From the NCBI GenBank assembly GCA_944340905.1, contig CALVLT010000003.1, positions 1 to 64,000 of the forward strand: DNA of 64,000 nt. The letters are read 5' to 3'. Numbering within the stretch: position 1 is the stretch's first letter; each line of letters starts with the position of its first letter. Under the pieces are notes generated by a model that had not been told where the DNA came from, ran no database searches, and was given only the letters and a program-made list of their open reading frames with translations. Positions 42,068 through 52,443 of the stretch are shown here, one piece after another. This DNA comes from an uncultured Clostridia bacterium (GTDB lineage: Bacteria > Bacillota > Clostridia > Christensenellales > Borkfalkiaceae). The position numbers and the translations under genes are program-made.

Positions 42068-43824
42068 GCGATTATCTTGCCGAATGGCGCAGGTGGTGCA
42101 CCGACCCCGTGTTCGACGGGGCGACGCGCGCGCAGGCTGCCGCCATGTCGGATGAGGAAAAGAAGGACGCCTTTTACCGCTCGCTCTCCTTCGGAACGGG
42201 CGGGCTGCGCGGCGTGCTCGGTGCGGGCACCAACCGCATGAACGTCTACACCGTCGGAAAGGCAACGCAGGGGCTTGCCGATTTCATCCGTTCGCAGACG
42301 GGGGAGGGGAGCGTCGTCATCGCCTATGACAGCCGCAGGATGAGCGCCGAATTTGCGCTCGACTCCGCCTGCATCCTCGCCGCGAACGGGGTGAAGGCGT
42401 ATCTGTTCGAGGGGCTGCGGCCCACACCCGAGCTCTCCTTTGCGGTGCGCCGGCTCCGCGCCACGGCGGGCATCGTCATCACGGCGAGCCACAACCCGCC
42501 CGCCTACAACGGCTACAAAGTTTACTGGAGCGACGGCGGGCAGATCGTCCCGCCCTATGACGCGCGCATCATCGCCGCCATCGGTGCGGTACGGGACTAT
42601 GCCGCCATCCGGCGTATCTCAGAGCGGGAGGCCGCCGCGCGCGGGCTGCTCGTGCGCATCGGCGAAGAGGTGGACGGGCGCTACGTGCAGGCGGTCAAAG
42701 ACCTCGTCCTGCGTCCCGCGCTCGTGCGCGAGATGGGAAAGCGATTGAAGATCGTCTACACGCCGCTGCACGGAACGGGCAATCTCCCCGTGCGGCGCGT
42801 GCTCGCCGAACTGGGCTTTGAGCACGTGTTCGTCGTGCCCGAGCAGGCGGAGCCGGACGGCAATTTCCCCACCGTGGAATATCCCAATCCCGAGGACAAG
42901 CGCGCCTTTGCGCTCGCGCTCGCCCTTGCAGAGCGGGAGCAGGCCGACCTCGTGCTCGCCACCGATCCCGATGCGGACAGGCTGGGCGTGTACTGCCGGA
43001 CGAAGGCGGGGGAATACGTCTCCTTCACGGGCAACATGAGCGGTCTGCTCATCGCCGACTATGTGCTGTCCGCCCGCAGGGAGCAGGGCCTTCTGCCCGC
43101 GCGCGCGGCGGACGGTGCGCTCGTCACCACCGTCGTCTCCTCGGACATGGTATACCCCGTTGCCGCGGAGTACGGACTCACTGTCATTGAGACGCTCACG
43201 GGTTTCAAGTATATCGGCGAGCAGATCAAGTTGTTTGAAGAGGCGGCCCGCGCAAACGGCGGACGGCCGGACGGGGCGAAGGGCGCCTATGTGTTCGAAT
43301 TCGGATTCGAGGAGAGCTACGGCTGTCTGGCGGGCACGTATGCGCGCGACAAGGACGCCGTGGCGGCCGTCACGCTGCTGTGCGAGGCGGCGGCATATCA
43401 TGCGAGCCGCGGCGAGACGCTCTGGGACGCCATGCTCGCCATGTATGAAAAGTACGGGTTCTATGAAGAGGACCTGGCAAGTCTCACACTGCAGGGCGCG
43501 GACGGCGCGCACCGGATCGCACAGATGATGGATGATCTGCGCGCACATCCCCCCGCGCAGCTTGCGGGCATGCGCGTGCTCGCCCTGCGCGACTATGCCG
43601 CGGGAGTGCGCCGCGACCTTGCCTCGGGGCAGGAGAGCGCGACGGACCTTCCCGCAAGCAATGTGCTGTATTTTGAACTGGAAGAGGAAGCATGGTGTTG
43701 TGTGCGTCCCTCGGGTACCGAGCCGAAGATCAAGTTCTATTTCGGCGCAAAGGGCAAAACGATGCAGAGTGCAAAGGAGAATGTGCGCCGCCTCAGGCAG
43801 GCGCTGCTCGGTCTGGTAAAATAA
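42064..43824 (+). CDS. Phosphomannomutase/phosphoglucomutase
   Basis: Interconverts hexose-6- and hexose-1-phosphates; in this locus probably mannose. The 586-residue alpha-D-phosphohexomutase has the phosphoserine loop TASHNPPAYNGYKVYW, the metal loop DPDADRLG, the sugar-binding GFEESYGCLAG, and the phosphate-binding RPSGTEPKIKFYFG, all intact. The length and FGTGGLRGVLGAGTNRMN start match the long PgcA-type class. The GTG start at 42064 overlaps the guanylyltransferase stop (GTGA). A close paralogue lies at 57336. Confidence 0.9.
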   Translation: MSDYLAEWRRWCTDPVFDGATRAQAAAMSDEEKKDAFYRSLSFGTGGLRGVLGAGTNRMNVYTVGKATQGLADFIRSQTGEGSVVIAYDSRRMSAEFALDSACILAANGVKAYLFEGLRPTPELSFAVRRLRATAGIVITASHNPPAYNGYKVYWSDGGQIVPPYDARIIAAIGAVRDYAAIRRISEREAAARGLLVRIGEEVDGRYVQAVKDLVLRPALVREMGKRLKIVYTPLHGTGNLPVRRVLAELGFEHVFVVPEQAEPDGNFPTVEYPNPEDKRAFALALALAEREQADLVLATDPDADRLGVYCRTKAGEYVSFTGNMSGLLIADYVLSARREQGLLPARAADGALVTTVVSSDMVYPVAAEYGLTVIETLTGFKYIGEQIKLFEEAARANGGRPDGAKGAYVFEFGFEESYGCLAGTYARDKDAVAAVTLLCEAAAYHASRGETLWDAMLAMYEKYGFYEEDLASLTLQGADGAHRIAQMMDDLRAHPPAQLAGMRVLALRDYAAGVRRDLASGQESATDLPASNVLYFELEEEAWCCVRPSGTEPKIKFYFGAKGKTMQSAKENVRRLRQALLGLVK

Positions 43825-43828
43825 ACAT

Positions 43829-46063
43829 ATGAAGTGTCTTGTTCTCGCGGGCGGCAGCAGCGACAGGCTTTGGCCCCTGTCGCGCAAGGACTACCCCAAA
43901 CAATTCATGGAGATCCGTGAAGGCCGTTCCATGTTTCAGGAGACCATCCTGCGCAATATCCCCTATTGCGACGAATTCGTCGTACTCACCAACAAGCGGT
44001 ATGAGAACGTCGTCAGGGGGCAGCTGCAGGCTTTCCAAGGTATCACGTATTCCATTGTGTACGAGCGGGAGGCGCTCAAGACCGCGCCGCCCGTCATCGC
44101 CTATGCAAGGGAGTGCGATCCGGACGAACAGCTGCTCATCGTCTCGTCCGAGTGCCTGACGGAGGGCGACTACGGTGAGAGCATGGCGCGCGTCAAGGAG
44201 ATCGCCGCGCAGGACAAGATGGCGATTGTCGTCTGCAAGCCGACCAACAGCCGCCCGGGCTACAATTTCGTCAACGTGCGCGGAAAGACGGTCACGTGCA
44301 GCCCCAAACGGGGCAAGTACAGCTATTGGGACTGCGGGATCCTCGGCGTAAAGGCGTGGGTGCTGCTCTCCGTTCTGCCCCACGGCGTGGTGGAGGACTG
44401 CGAGAAATTGCGCATTGCCGACGGCATGCTGGTCTCCGATACGCCCGTCACGCCCGTCAGCCTCTCTAAAATTCTGCACACCGACAACTGCGAGCTGGTG
44501 CAGGCGACGTTTGAATGGGCGCGCATCACCGACATCACATCCTTCTACGAATACGTCGATAAAGTGACCAGGAACAACGGGAATGCCATCGCCTACAACT
44601 GCAAGGGGGTGGAGATCGTCAACATTCCCGAACAGAAACTCATCGTTGCGAACGGGCTGAAGAACATCGTCATCGTCAACACGCGCGATACCGTCTACAT
44701 TGCCGAAAAATCGCGCGAGGCGGACATCAAGGGCATCGCCCAGAAATACTACCCCGCTAAAAAGCGGTATTTCGATATTCAGCCCAAGCGCTATCAGACG
44801 TGGGGCACGGAGGAGACGATCTACACCACCGACCGCATCACCGTGAGCGATATCACGGTTTACCCCGGCGAAAGCTATGCCTGCCAGTGCAGGCGCGGGC
44901 ATGTCGCCAACTATCTCGTCCTGCGCGGCAGCGCCCGCCTGCAGGGCAGCCACGACGAGATCGACTACACCGTCGACCAGAGCATCGCGATCGCGGACAA
45001 CGCCACCTATCAGATCATCAATACGGGCAAGGATGAACTGCAGCTGCTGTATACGGACAGGCGGCTCAAGCCCCTCGCGCACAGGCGCAAGGGGGAACCC
45101 GAGCTGCTCGTGCGCCTCGCGCCCGTGTTCAAGGACAATCTCTGGGGCGGGCAGAAGATCCGCGATATGCTGCACAAGGACACCGGAGAGATGGAGCATG
45201 TCGCCGAGAGCTGGGAGCTTTCCGCGCATCCGGACGGGGAATCCTGCATCGCGGAGGGGGGATTTGCAGGACTGCCCTTCCCCGATTATATCGAGGCGAT
45301 CGGCAGGGAGCGCCTGGGCTGGAAGGCGCAGGGGTATGAAAAATTCCCCGTCATGATCAAGTTTATCGATGCGGGGCAGGACCTCTCCATTCAGGTGCAT
45401 CCCGCCGACGACTATGCCTTCTCCGTGGAACGCGAATACGGCAAGAGCGAGATGTGGTATGTGCTCGACGCCGAGGAGGATGCCTGCATCTACGTCGGGT
45501 TCAACCGCGACGTTACGGCACAGGAGCTGCGCAGGCGCATCGAGGACGATACGCTGCCCGAGGTGCTCAACCGCGTTCCCGTGCACAAGGGGGATGCCTA
45601 TTTCATGGCGGCGGGCACGGTGCACGCGATCGGCGCGGGGTGCCTCATCTGCGAAGTGCAGCAGTCCTCCAACGTCACTTACCGGCTGTACGATTACGGC
45701 AGGCGGGACAGGGACGGAAAGAAACGCGAGCTGCATGTGGACAAGGCTCTGGACGTTCTGGACATGCACGCCGTCGCGCCCAAGGCTTTTGACCGTTACG
45801 AGGCGCAGATGGGGGCGGACTATGTGAAATCACTCATCGGGGAATGCAAGTATTTCTCCGTGACGCAGTACTTTGTGGACGGGGAGTGCGATCTTCCGCA
45901 GTCGGAGGCAAGCTTTCAGGCGATCGTCGTCATCGAGGGGGAGGGCACCATCTCGGACGGGCGGCTGACTTATAGCTGCGCCGTGGGCGATACCTTCTTC
46001 GCCGCCGCAAAGGAAAAGATCACGTTAAAAGGAAAGATGAAAATTCTGGCAGTCAACGTATAA
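43829..46063 (+). CDS. Fusion: guanylyltransferase-like + cupin + mannose-6-phosphate isomerase
   Basis: A 744-residue protein with three modules. Residues 1 to about 320 follow the ManC fold ([22 protein letters not shown]), but the pyrophosphorylase signature G-G-S-G-T-R reads G-G-S-S-D-R and the FVEKP motif is not recognisable, so activity is doubtful. About 330-430 is the cupin that closes AlgA/ManC-type proteins ([22 protein letters not shown]). From about 435 on it is a complete type I mannose-6-phosphate isomerase, with zinc-ligand motifs [21 protein letters not shown] and [24 protein letters not shown]. The likely role is supplying mannose-6-phosphate from fructose-6-phosphate for GDP-mannose. 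gmd follows after 16 bases. Confidence 0.85.
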   Translation: MKCLVLAGGSSDRLWPLSRKDYPKQFMEIREGRSMFQETILRNIPYCDEFVVLTNKRYENVVRGQLQAFQGITYSIVYEREALKTAPPVIAYARECDPDEQLLIVSSECLTEGDYGESMARVKEIAAQDKMAIVVCKPTNSRPGYNFVNVRGKTVTCSPKRGKYSYWDCGILGVKAWVLLSVLPHGVVEDCEKLRIADGMLVSDTPVTPVSLSKILHTDNCELVQATFEWARITDITSFYEYVDKVTRNNGNAIAYNCKGVEIVNIPEQKLIVANGLKNIVIVNTRDTVYIAEKSREADIKGIAQKYYPAKKRYFDIQPKRYQTWGTEETIYTTDRITVSDITVYPGESYACQCRRGHVANYLVLRGSARLQGSHDEIDYTVDQSIAIADNATYQIINTGKDELQLLYTDRRLKPLAHRRKGEPELLVRLAPVFKDNLWGGQKIRDMLHKDTGEMEHVAESWELSAHPDGESCIAEGGFAGLPFPDYIEAIGRERLGWKAQGYEKFPVMIKFIDAGQDLSIQVHPADDYAFSVEREYGKSEMWYVLDAEEDACIYVGFNRDVTAQELRRRIEDDTLPEVLNRVPVHKGDAYFMAAGTVHAIGAGCLICEVQQSSNVTYRLYDYGRRDRDGKKRELHVDKALDVLDMHAVAPKAFDRYEAQMGADYVKSLIGECKYFSVTQYFVDGECDLPQSEASFQAIVVIEGEGTISDGRLTYSCAVGDTFFAAAKEKITLKGKMKILAVNV

Positions 46064-46079
46064 ACGCAGGAGTTCGGAA

Positions 46080-47132
46080 ATGAAAAAAGCATTGATCACA
46101 GGCATTACGGGGCAGGACGGCAGTTATCTGGCGGAGTTTCTGCTGGAAAAAGGGTATGAAGTGCACGGCATCGTGCGCCGCTCGTCCGTTTCCAATACGC
46201 AGCGCATCGACCATCTGATTGCAAAAAATGCGCTCACGCTGCACGACGGCGACCTGTCCGATTCGTCGAGCATCATCCGTATCGTGGCGCAGGTCCGTCC
46301 GGATGAGATATACAACCTTGCGGCGCAGAGCCACGTGCAGGTCAGCTTTGACGTGCCCGAATATTCGGGCGATGTGGATGCACTCGGCGTTCTGCGCGTT
46401 CTCGAGGCCGTCCGCATTCTTGGGCTTGGCAAGATGTGCCGCATCTACCAGGCATCCACTTCCGAGCTGTTCGGCAAAGTGGAGGAGATCCCGCAGCGCG
46501 AAACAACGCCCTTCCATCCGTACAGCCCTTATGCCGTTGCCAAGCAGTACGGCTACTGGATCACCAAGGAATACCGCGAGGCATACGGCATGTTCGCCGT
46601 CAGCGGCATTCTGTTCAATCATGAATCGGAGCGCCGCGGGGAGAATTTCGTCACGCGCAAGATCACGCTTGCAGCGGGGCGCATCGCCTGCGGCCTGCAG
46701 GATCATCTGGAGCTTGGCAATCTCGACAGCCTGCGCGACTGGGGCTATGCAAAGGACTATGTGGAGTGCATGTGGCTCATCCTTCAGCACGATACCCCCG
46801 AGGACTTCGTGATCGCCACGGGCGTACAGCATACGGTCAGGGATTTTACGGAACGTGCGTTCCGCCACGTCGGCATCGAGCTTCGCTGGGAGGGGAGCGG
46901 CGTCGACGAAAAGGGGTATGACGTCCGCACGGGCGAGATGCTTGTCTGCGTCAATCCCAAGTGGTTCCGCCCCACCGATGTGGATAACCTCTGGGGCGAC
47001 CCGACCAAAGCCAGGACCGTCCTCGGCTGGAACCCGCAAAAGACGAGCTATGAAGAACTCGTGCGCATCATGGCCGAACATGACTTCGCGCTTGCAAAGC
47101 GGGAGGCCGCGGCAAAGAAGGGGATGCTATGA
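46080..47132 (+). CDS. gmd: GDP-mannose 4,6-dehydratase
   Basis: Converts GDP-mannose to GDP-4-keto-6-deoxymannose, the first committed step to GDP-L-fucose. The 350-residue SDR has [23 protein letters not shown] for NADP binding, [28 protein letters not shown], and the YxxxK motif in [12 protein letters not shown]. The family's [16 protein letters not shown] is present. It overlaps fcl by 4 bases. Confidence 0.97.
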   Translation: MKKALITGITGQDGSYLAEFLLEKGYEVHGIVRRSSVSNTQRIDHLIAKNALTLHDGDLSDSSSIIRIVAQVRPDEIYNLAAQSHVQVSFDVPEYSGDVDALGVLRVLEAVRILGLGKMCRIYQASTSELFGKVEEIPQRETTPFHPYSPYAVAKQYGYWITKEYREAYGMFAVSGILFNHESERRGENFVTRKITLAAGRIACGLQDHLELGNLDSLRDWGYAKDYVECMWLILQHDTPEDFVIATGVQHTVRDFTERAFRHVGIELRWEGSGVDEKGYDVRTGEMLVCVNPKWFRPTDVDNLWGDPTKARTVLGWNPQKTSYEELVRIMAEHDFALAKREAAAKKGML

Positions 47133-48073
47133 TGGAAAAAACCGCAAAAATATATGTGGCGGGCCACCGCGGCATGGTCGGTTCCGCCATCGTCCGTGAG
47201 CTGCAGCGGCAGGGCTATGCCAACATTGTCACAAGGACGCATCAGGAGCTGGACCTCATCCGCCAGGATCAGGTCGAGGCGTTCTTTAAGCAGGAACGGC
47301 CCGAATACGTCTTTCTCGCTGCGGCCAAGGTGGGCGGCATCGCTGCCAATGCCGAGGCGCTCGCCGACTTCATGTACGACAACATGATGTTGGAGATGAA
47401 CGTCATTCACGCGGCATGGCGCAACGGCTGTAAAAAGCTGGAATTTCTCGGTTCGTCCTGCATCTATCCGCGCCTTGCGCCGCAGCCCATGCCGGAGAGT
47501 TGCCTTTTGACTTCCGCACTCGAAAAGACCAACGAGGCATATGCGCTCGCCAAAATTTCGGGGCTGAAGTACTGCGAATTTCTCAACAGGCAGTACGGCA
47601 CGGACTATATCTCCGTCATGCCCACCAACCTCTACGGTCCGAACGACAACTATCATCCGACGCACAGCCATGTGCTGCCCGCGCTCATCCGCCGCTTTCA
47701 CGAGGCGAAGGAGAGCGGCGTGCCCTATGTCACCTGCTGGGGGGACGGCAGCCCGCTTCGGGAGTTCCTGTACGTGGACGACCTTGCAAACCTGTGCGTC
47801 TTTCTCATGAATCACTACAGCGGGAATGAGACGGTGAATGCGGGAACGGGCAAGGAAATTTCCATTAAGGAACTGACGGAGCTGGTGGCGGATGTGGTCG
47901 GCTATCGCGGCGAGATCAGGTGGGATACGAGCAAGCCAAACGGCACGCCGAGAAAATTGTTGGATGTTTCCAAAGCGGCAAAACTCGGCTGGACGTACAA
48001 AACGGAGCTTCGCGACGGCATCCGCCTCGCCTACGACGACTTCCTGCGTAACCCCGTTCGCGCGGAGAGATGA
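47129..48073 (+). CDS. fcl: GDP-L-fucose synthase
   Basis: Epimerase/reductase that turns GDP-4-keto-6-deoxymannose into GDP-L-fucose. The 314-residue SDR has [37 protein letters not shown], the catalytic [13 protein letters not shown] and [26 protein letters not shown]. Two adjacent ATGs (47129, 47132) are possible starts; either overlaps the gmd stop. The pair gmd-fcl predicts fucose in the polysaccharide. Confidence 0.96.
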   Translation: MMEKTAKIYVAGHRGMVGSAIVRELQRQGYANIVTRTHQELDLIRQDQVEAFFKQERPEYVFLAAAKVGGIAANAEALADFMYDNMMLEMNVIHAAWRNGCKKLEFLGSSCIYPRLAPQPMPESCLLTSALEKTNEAYALAKISGLKYCEFLNRQYGTDYISVMPTNLYGPNDNYHPTHSHVLPALIRRFHEAKESGVPYVTCWGDGSPLREFLYVDDLANLCVFLMNHYSGNETVNAGTGKEISIKELTELVADVVGYRGEIRWDTSKPNGTPRKLLDVSKAAKLGWTYKTELRDGIRLAYDDFLRNPVRAER

Positions 48074-49425
48074 GTATGAGTAAAAAGACCGATCAAAAGA
48101 AAAAGTTGTTGGTATATGCAAATTACTATTATCCCGAACTGGCTTCCACGGCGCAGCTGTGCACCGATATCTGTGAAGGGCTGAAGGATACTTTTGACAT
48201 CACTGTGATCTGTACCGTTCCCTGTTATACGGGTACCATTCCGCAGGAATACAGGAAAAAGAAATATTATCGGGAAGAATATAACGGCGTCAAGGTAATC
48301 AGGGTCAGGGTGCCCGATGTCGATAAACACAGCAAAAAGAGCAGGGTCAAGCACATTCTGGCCTACTTTTTCCGCTCGGTTTGGGCAACTTTCAAGGCTC
48401 CGGGGGCGGATTTGATCTTTGCCATTTCTCAGCCGCCGGTTTTGGGGGGAATGCTGGGCGTGATCGGCAAACGCATCAATCTGTTCTTCAGGTTCAGGCG
48501 GGCAAAGTATATTTATAATATTCAGGATTATAACCCCGAACAGACGATCGCCGTTGGCTACAGCAAAAACAAAGCCGTATTGAAGGCGATGATGGCGTTC
48601 GATAAGCATAGCTGCAAGGTTGCAGATAAAGTGATCGTTGTCGGCAGCGACATGGTCGAAACAATGAAAAAGCGTTTCACAAAGCGGAACGGAACATTGT
48701 CGAAGGCCATGCCGGAGACTGAATTCATCAACAACTGGATGGACCATACACAGATATATCCTCTGCCGCGTGAGCACGAAAAGGTTGCTGCTTTCAAACA
48801 AAAATACGGGCTGGAAAATAAATTTGTGATCATGTATTCCGGCAATATCGGCCTCTATTATGATCTGGAAAATATTATGCGGGTGATCGGAAAATTCAAG
48901 GACGATTCCGAAGTGGTATTCCCGTTCGTCGGGGACGGAACGCTGAAGCAGACGTTGCAGGAATATGTGCAGGAACAGGGGCTGAAGAACGTTGTATTTA
49001 TTCCCTATCAGGCAAAAGAGGAATTGATATACAGTCTGAATGCGGCAGACGTGCTTTGGGTCGTCAATGCAAAAGGAATAAAGGGGATTTCCTGTCCATC
49101 CAAATTATATGGGGTGTTGGCGGTGGCAAAGCCCGTTCTCGGCGTTTTGGAAGAGGGTACGGAAGCCCGTAACATCGTGGAAAAGACCCAATGCGGCAAG
49201 GTTGTCTCGCCCGGGGATTATGACGGGATAGAACGTATCATCCGTGAGTTGATCGCTGAAAATCCGGACATACTGTCTGAGCAGGGAACAAGAGGCTATC
49301 ACTATATGCTTGAGAATCTGACGAAAGATATTTCGGTCGCAAAGTACAAAAAAGCCTTGGAGGCGTTAGTGATTGCGAAAAGACAGGAAAAGAATAGCTG
49401 CGGGCATGAAGGAAAGACGATATGA
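48070..49425 (+). CDS. Glycosyltransferase, GT4-like (WcaI/WbuB type)
   Basis: A 451-residue GT-B fold enzyme. It opens [20 protein letters not shown], with a Rossmann-type N-terminal half and a C-terminal donor-binding half containing [63 protein letters not shown], typical of group 1 transferases that add sugars during repeat-unit assembly. Substrate unknown; fucose is a candidate from context. Codon use shifts toward A/T from here on. It overlaps fcl by 4 bases (ATGA). Confidence 0.85.
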   Translation: MSMSKKTDQKKKLLVYANYYYPELASTAQLCTDICEGLKDTFDITVICTVPCYTGTIPQEYRKKKYYREEYNGVKVIRVRVPDVDKHSKKSRVKHILAYFFRSVWATFKAPGADLIFAISQPPVLGGMLGVIGKRINLFFRFRRAKYIYNIQDYNPEQTIAVGYSKNKAVLKAMMAFDKHSCKVADKVIVVGSDMVETMKKRFTKRNGTLSKAMPETEFINNWMDHTQIYPLPREHEKVAAFKQKYGLENKFVIMYSGNIGLYYDLENIMRVIGKFKDDSEVVFPFVGDGTLKQTLQEYVQEQGLKNVVFIPYQAKEELIYSLNAADVLWVVNAKGIKGISCPSKLYGVLAVAKPVLGVLEEGTEARNIVEKTQCGKVVSPGDYDGIERIIRELIAENPDILSEQGTRGYHYMLENLTKDISVAKYKKALEALVIAKRQEKNSCGHEGKTI

Positions 49426-50003
49426 ATAGTAATTGGTTCAAATTGATACTGAAATTGCAGAAAATAAAATATGGTAAAAAGCTGAAATTGGAAGGAATGC
49501 CTGTTATTGTTAATAAAGGTAAAGAACTTGTCATAGGGGATCATGTAACTGTTAAAAGCGGGTTTTTATCCAATTTAGTAGGTCTTTATTCACGCAGTAT
49601 TATAATAACAAGAACGCCGCAAGCAGTCATTCAAATCGGGAATCATGTTGGTATTTCAGGAGCAACAATATATGCAAGAAAGGGCATTTACATCGGAGAC
49701 AATACATTGATTGGGGGAAATGCCAAAATATTGGACAATGATTTTCATCCGTTGGATGCCATTGAAAGAAATAAACTTGAGAGGGGAGATAATAAAGAGG
49801 AGATAGAGATACCGTCCAAAGAAATTCATATCGGCGCTAATTGTTTTATTGGTTGTAATACAATTATATTGAAAGGAACTTCTTTGGGCGATGGTTGTGT
49901 TGTGGGTGCGGGAGCCGTGGTTTCAGGGGTATTTCCTGAGAACAGTGTGATCGTTGGAAATCCTGCGCGAGTGATTCGTACTTTATCTCACAAAGAATTA
50001 TGA
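49422..50003 (+). CDS. Left-handed beta-helix acyltransferase (hexapeptide repeat)
   Basis: A 193-residue O-acetyltransferase-like protein built of hexapeptide repeats ([LIV]-G-x4), seen in IGDHVTVKSGFLSNL, IGNHVGISGATIYARKGIYIGDNTLIGGNAKI, IGANCFIGCNTIILKGTSLGDGCVVGAGAVVSG. It resembles WbbJ/maltose acetyltransferase types and has the conserved His near ILDNDFHP. It probably acetylates a capsule sugar. The gene is clearly AT-rich compared with its left neighbours. Overlaps the next gene by 4 bases. Confidence 0.88.
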   Translation: MNSNWFKLILKLQKIKYGKKLKLEGMPVIVNKGKELVIGDHVTVKSGFLSNLVGLYSRSIIITRTPQAVIQIGNHVGISGATIYARKGIYIGDNTLIGGNAKILDNDFHPLDAIERNKLERGDNKEEIEIPSKEIHIGANCFIGCNTIILKGTSLGDGCVVGAGAVVSGVFPENSVIVGNPARVIRTLSHKEL

Positions 50004-51103
50004 AAATCGCATATGTTAATTCATTTAGTAATGGATCAACCGGTAAAATTGTAAGAAAGCAAATCGCAGATGATGTATCATCTCATATTGAAAGTCGCTT
50101 ATATTATGCACGTGGACCGCAATATGATGATTTGTCTGTTAATTTTTCTTCCAAGACGGATATCTATCTCCATGGTGTTTTTTCCAGAATGTTTGACAGC
50201 CAAGGATTGCACTCAAAAGGCAAGACAGGGCGGTTGATCGCACTTTTGAAGGAATATGATCCGGATGTGATTCATCTTCACAATCTGCATGGGTATTATC
50301 TGAATTATCCGTTGCTGTTTCGTTATTTGAAACGATCCGGAAAGCAGGTGCGCTGGACGCTGCATGACTGCTGGGCATTTACGGGGCATTGTGCTTATTT
50401 CAGTTATGTCGGGTGCGAAAAATGGAAAACCGGATGCTATCAATGTCCGCAAAAACATTCCTATCCGAAGTCGCTGTTATTGGATCGTTCCAAACGAAAC
50501 TATCGTCTGAAGAAACAATGGTTTACCTGTCTTGACGAGAGCCAAATGACGCTTATCACGCCGTCGGAGTGGTTGGCGGGATTGGTGCGGCAGTCTTTCT
50601 TGGGGAAGTATGAAGTAACCGTAAAGCGAAATCAAATCGACAGGAATATTTTTTATCCGCGCGATCCTGCAAGAGTAATTGAAAAGTATGGGTTGCAGGG
50701 AAAAAAAATTATTTTGGGCGTTGCAGGAGTATGGGATGACCGAAAGGGCCTGAAATTCTTTGTTCAGCTCGATCAGGCGCTCGATCATGACAGGCAGCAG
50801 ATCGTGCTTGTGGGGGTATCGGAAAAACAGGCAAAAGAGCTGCAGAAAAGCACGTGGATACAGCCCGTTTTACGCACGGAAAATCAGGAAGAATTGGCGG
50901 AACTGTATTCTGCGGCCGATGTCTTTTTCAATCCTACGATGGAAGAAAATTATCCGACCGTCAATCTGGAGGCGCAGGCATGCGGCACAAAGGTCTTGTC
51001 GTTTGATACGGGCGGCTGCAGAGAAACAGATTTGGGTATGGGCTTATTTGAACTTTGCAGCAGCGAAAATTTCATTGAAAAGATGTTAAAAAAGAATTAT
51101 TGA
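50000..51103 (+). CDS. Glycosyltransferase family 4 protein
   Basis: A 367-residue GT-B enzyme. It shows HLHNLHGYYLNYPLLFRYLKRSGKQVRWTLHDCWAFTGHCAYF with the Cys-bearing loop (CEKWKTGCYQCP) often found in colanic-acid-type transferases, GVAGVWDDRKGLKFFVQL, and the E-x7-E region as PTMEENYPTVNLEAQACGTKVLSFDTGG. It ends with a short C-terminus. It probably extends the repeat unit; donor sugar unknown. AT-rich like its neighbours. Confidence 0.88.
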   Translation: MKIAYVNSFSNGSTGKIVRKQIADDVSSHIESRLYYARGPQYDDLSVNFSSKTDIYLHGVFSRMFDSQGLHSKGKTGRLIALLKEYDPDVIHLHNLHGYYLNYPLLFRYLKRSGKQVRWTLHDCWAFTGHCAYFSYVGCEKWKTGCYQCPQKHSYPKSLLLDRSKRNYRLKKQWFTCLDESQMTLITPSEWLAGLVRQSFLGKYEVTVKRNQIDRNIFYPRDPARVIEKYGLQGKKIILGVAGVWDDRKGLKFFVQLDQALDHDRQQIVLVGVSEKQAKELQKSTWIQPVLRTENQEELAELYSAADVFFNPTMEENYPTVNLEAQACGTKVLSFDTGGCRETDLGMGLFELCSSENFIEKMLKKNY

Positions 51104-52395
51104 TGGAACATGTTATGGAAAGGAACAGAGATGTAAATTATATGAATGACCTCGTGTTTTATCTCGGGGTATTCTTTATTCCGTTTGATAATTTATTCTT
51201 TGCTCCGTCAGCAGGCTGGGCAACAATTGCGCCTATTATTTTGTTTTGTTACGTATTACTAAATCTAAAATACGTAACTGTTAATTTTAAGGTTATTATT
51301 ATTGCTTTTCTAGTTGCTATTCTATCACTCATTAATTACATTTCCTTTTCGCCAACAGCAGAAGGATTATTTGATTGTGTAAGTACATTATGTTTGGGGA
51401 TTGCGTTTTATTTGGCGATTAATATTTTCTTTTTAAAAAAGAATAATTCGGCAAAATTGTTTTTACAAATTTTATTTATTGCTTATACTATTGCATTCTG
51501 TTATGGTTTGATTTCCTTGTTAAATCTTCCTGCATTTGAGTCTTTTAGAATGCTATTTGAAAAAAGAAATTATGAGGGCAGATTACAGTATACATTTACA
51601 GAGCCTTCATTTATTTCTATGCATTTATATGGCGTAATGTTACCATGCATTTTTATATTCAAGAAATATGTGCATGAAGTAAAAAAACTAAAAATATTAT
51701 TGTTATGCTACGTTGTTATAACTTGTGTTTTTGGCGCAAGCGCAAGATTTTATTTGGATACGTTAGTAGTTGCTGCAATTTTATTCGTGCAATGGATTGT
51801 TCATGTTAAGAGTGTTAAAAATGCTTTGATTGGAATGTCTGTTGCGGTAATTGTATCAATGGCAGGGATAGTATTCGTTTTCAGTCAAGAAAGGTTGAGG
51901 ACAATATTGGATTTAGGGGTTTATGCTGATGCATCTTTAGCGTCAAGATTTTTTAGAATCAATGCAATAATCAAGGGATTGTTTCAAGATTCGATGCATG
52001 CCATTTTTGGTTTTGGGATTGGAAATACGTCATATCCATTCAATATGGGTTATGATAGCGCATTGGCTGAATATCAGAATTCTTATATGGCTGAGATACT
52101 TGATCTAAAAGATACTACAGCAACGTCCTTTTTTTGTGGACATTTGCGCGTAATAGCCGAAATGGGACTAATATTTTATATTTTATTTATGGCTGTGTTA
52201 TGGAAAAAGAGCAAAGGGAATCGAATTTTGTTTGTTTTAGTAGTATATTTGTATGTTCAGTTTGATTCTTATGCGTTTTATACCGTTTGGCTGCTGTTAT
52301 TTTATTCGTCTTACTCGCGAACTGGCGCTTATGCGAAGAAAAAAATGTTGAGCTCAAACGGTTCCTGTATTCAAACTGTATCCGCTAAAATATAA
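51103..52395 (+). CDS. Wzy-like polysaccharide polymerase / O-antigen ligase family
   Basis: A 430-residue polytopic membrane protein with about ten to twelve hydrophobic segments and a large periplasmic-type loop in the second half (about 280-345: RLRTILDLGVYADASLASRFFRINAIIKGLFQDS...GFGIGNTS). This layout, the ASARF-like motif (FGASARFYLD) and the position in a capsule locus fit a Wzy polymerase, but sequence similarity in this family is always weak. It is the most AT-rich gene of the window. The ATG at 51103 shares a base with the preceding stop; alternative ATGs exist at 51118 and 51142. Confidence 0.75.
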   Translation: MEHVMERNRDVNYMNDLVFYLGVFFIPFDNLFFAPSAGWATIAPIILFCYVLLNLKYVTVNFKVIIIAFLVAILSLINYISFSPTAEGLFDCVSTLCLGIAFYLAINIFFLKKNNSAKLFLQILFIAYTIAFCYGLISLLNLPAFESFRMLFEKRNYEGRLQYTFTEPSFISMHLYGVMLPCIFIFKKYVHEVKKLKILLLCYVVITCVFGASARFYLDTLVVAAILFVQWIVHVKSVKNALIGMSVAVIVSMAGIVFVFSQERLRTILDLGVYADASLASRFFRINAIIKGLFQDSMHAIFGFGIGNTSYPFNMGYDSALAEYQNSYMAEILDLKDTTATSFFCGHLRVIAEMGLIFYILFMAVLWKKSKGNRILFVLVVYLYVQFDSYAFYTVWLLLFYSSYSRTGAYAKKKMLSSNGSCIQTVSAKI

Positions 52396-52443
52396 AAGTT
52401 GTGCGTGTTTTTGATAGGCGGAGAATCAAGTATAGGTATGATC

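Noticed and set aside
49422..52400. Searching the AT-rich island for transposases or integrases that would explain the transfer.
   Set aside because: Every frame there is a clear polysaccharide gene; no mobile-element gene or terminal repeat was found.
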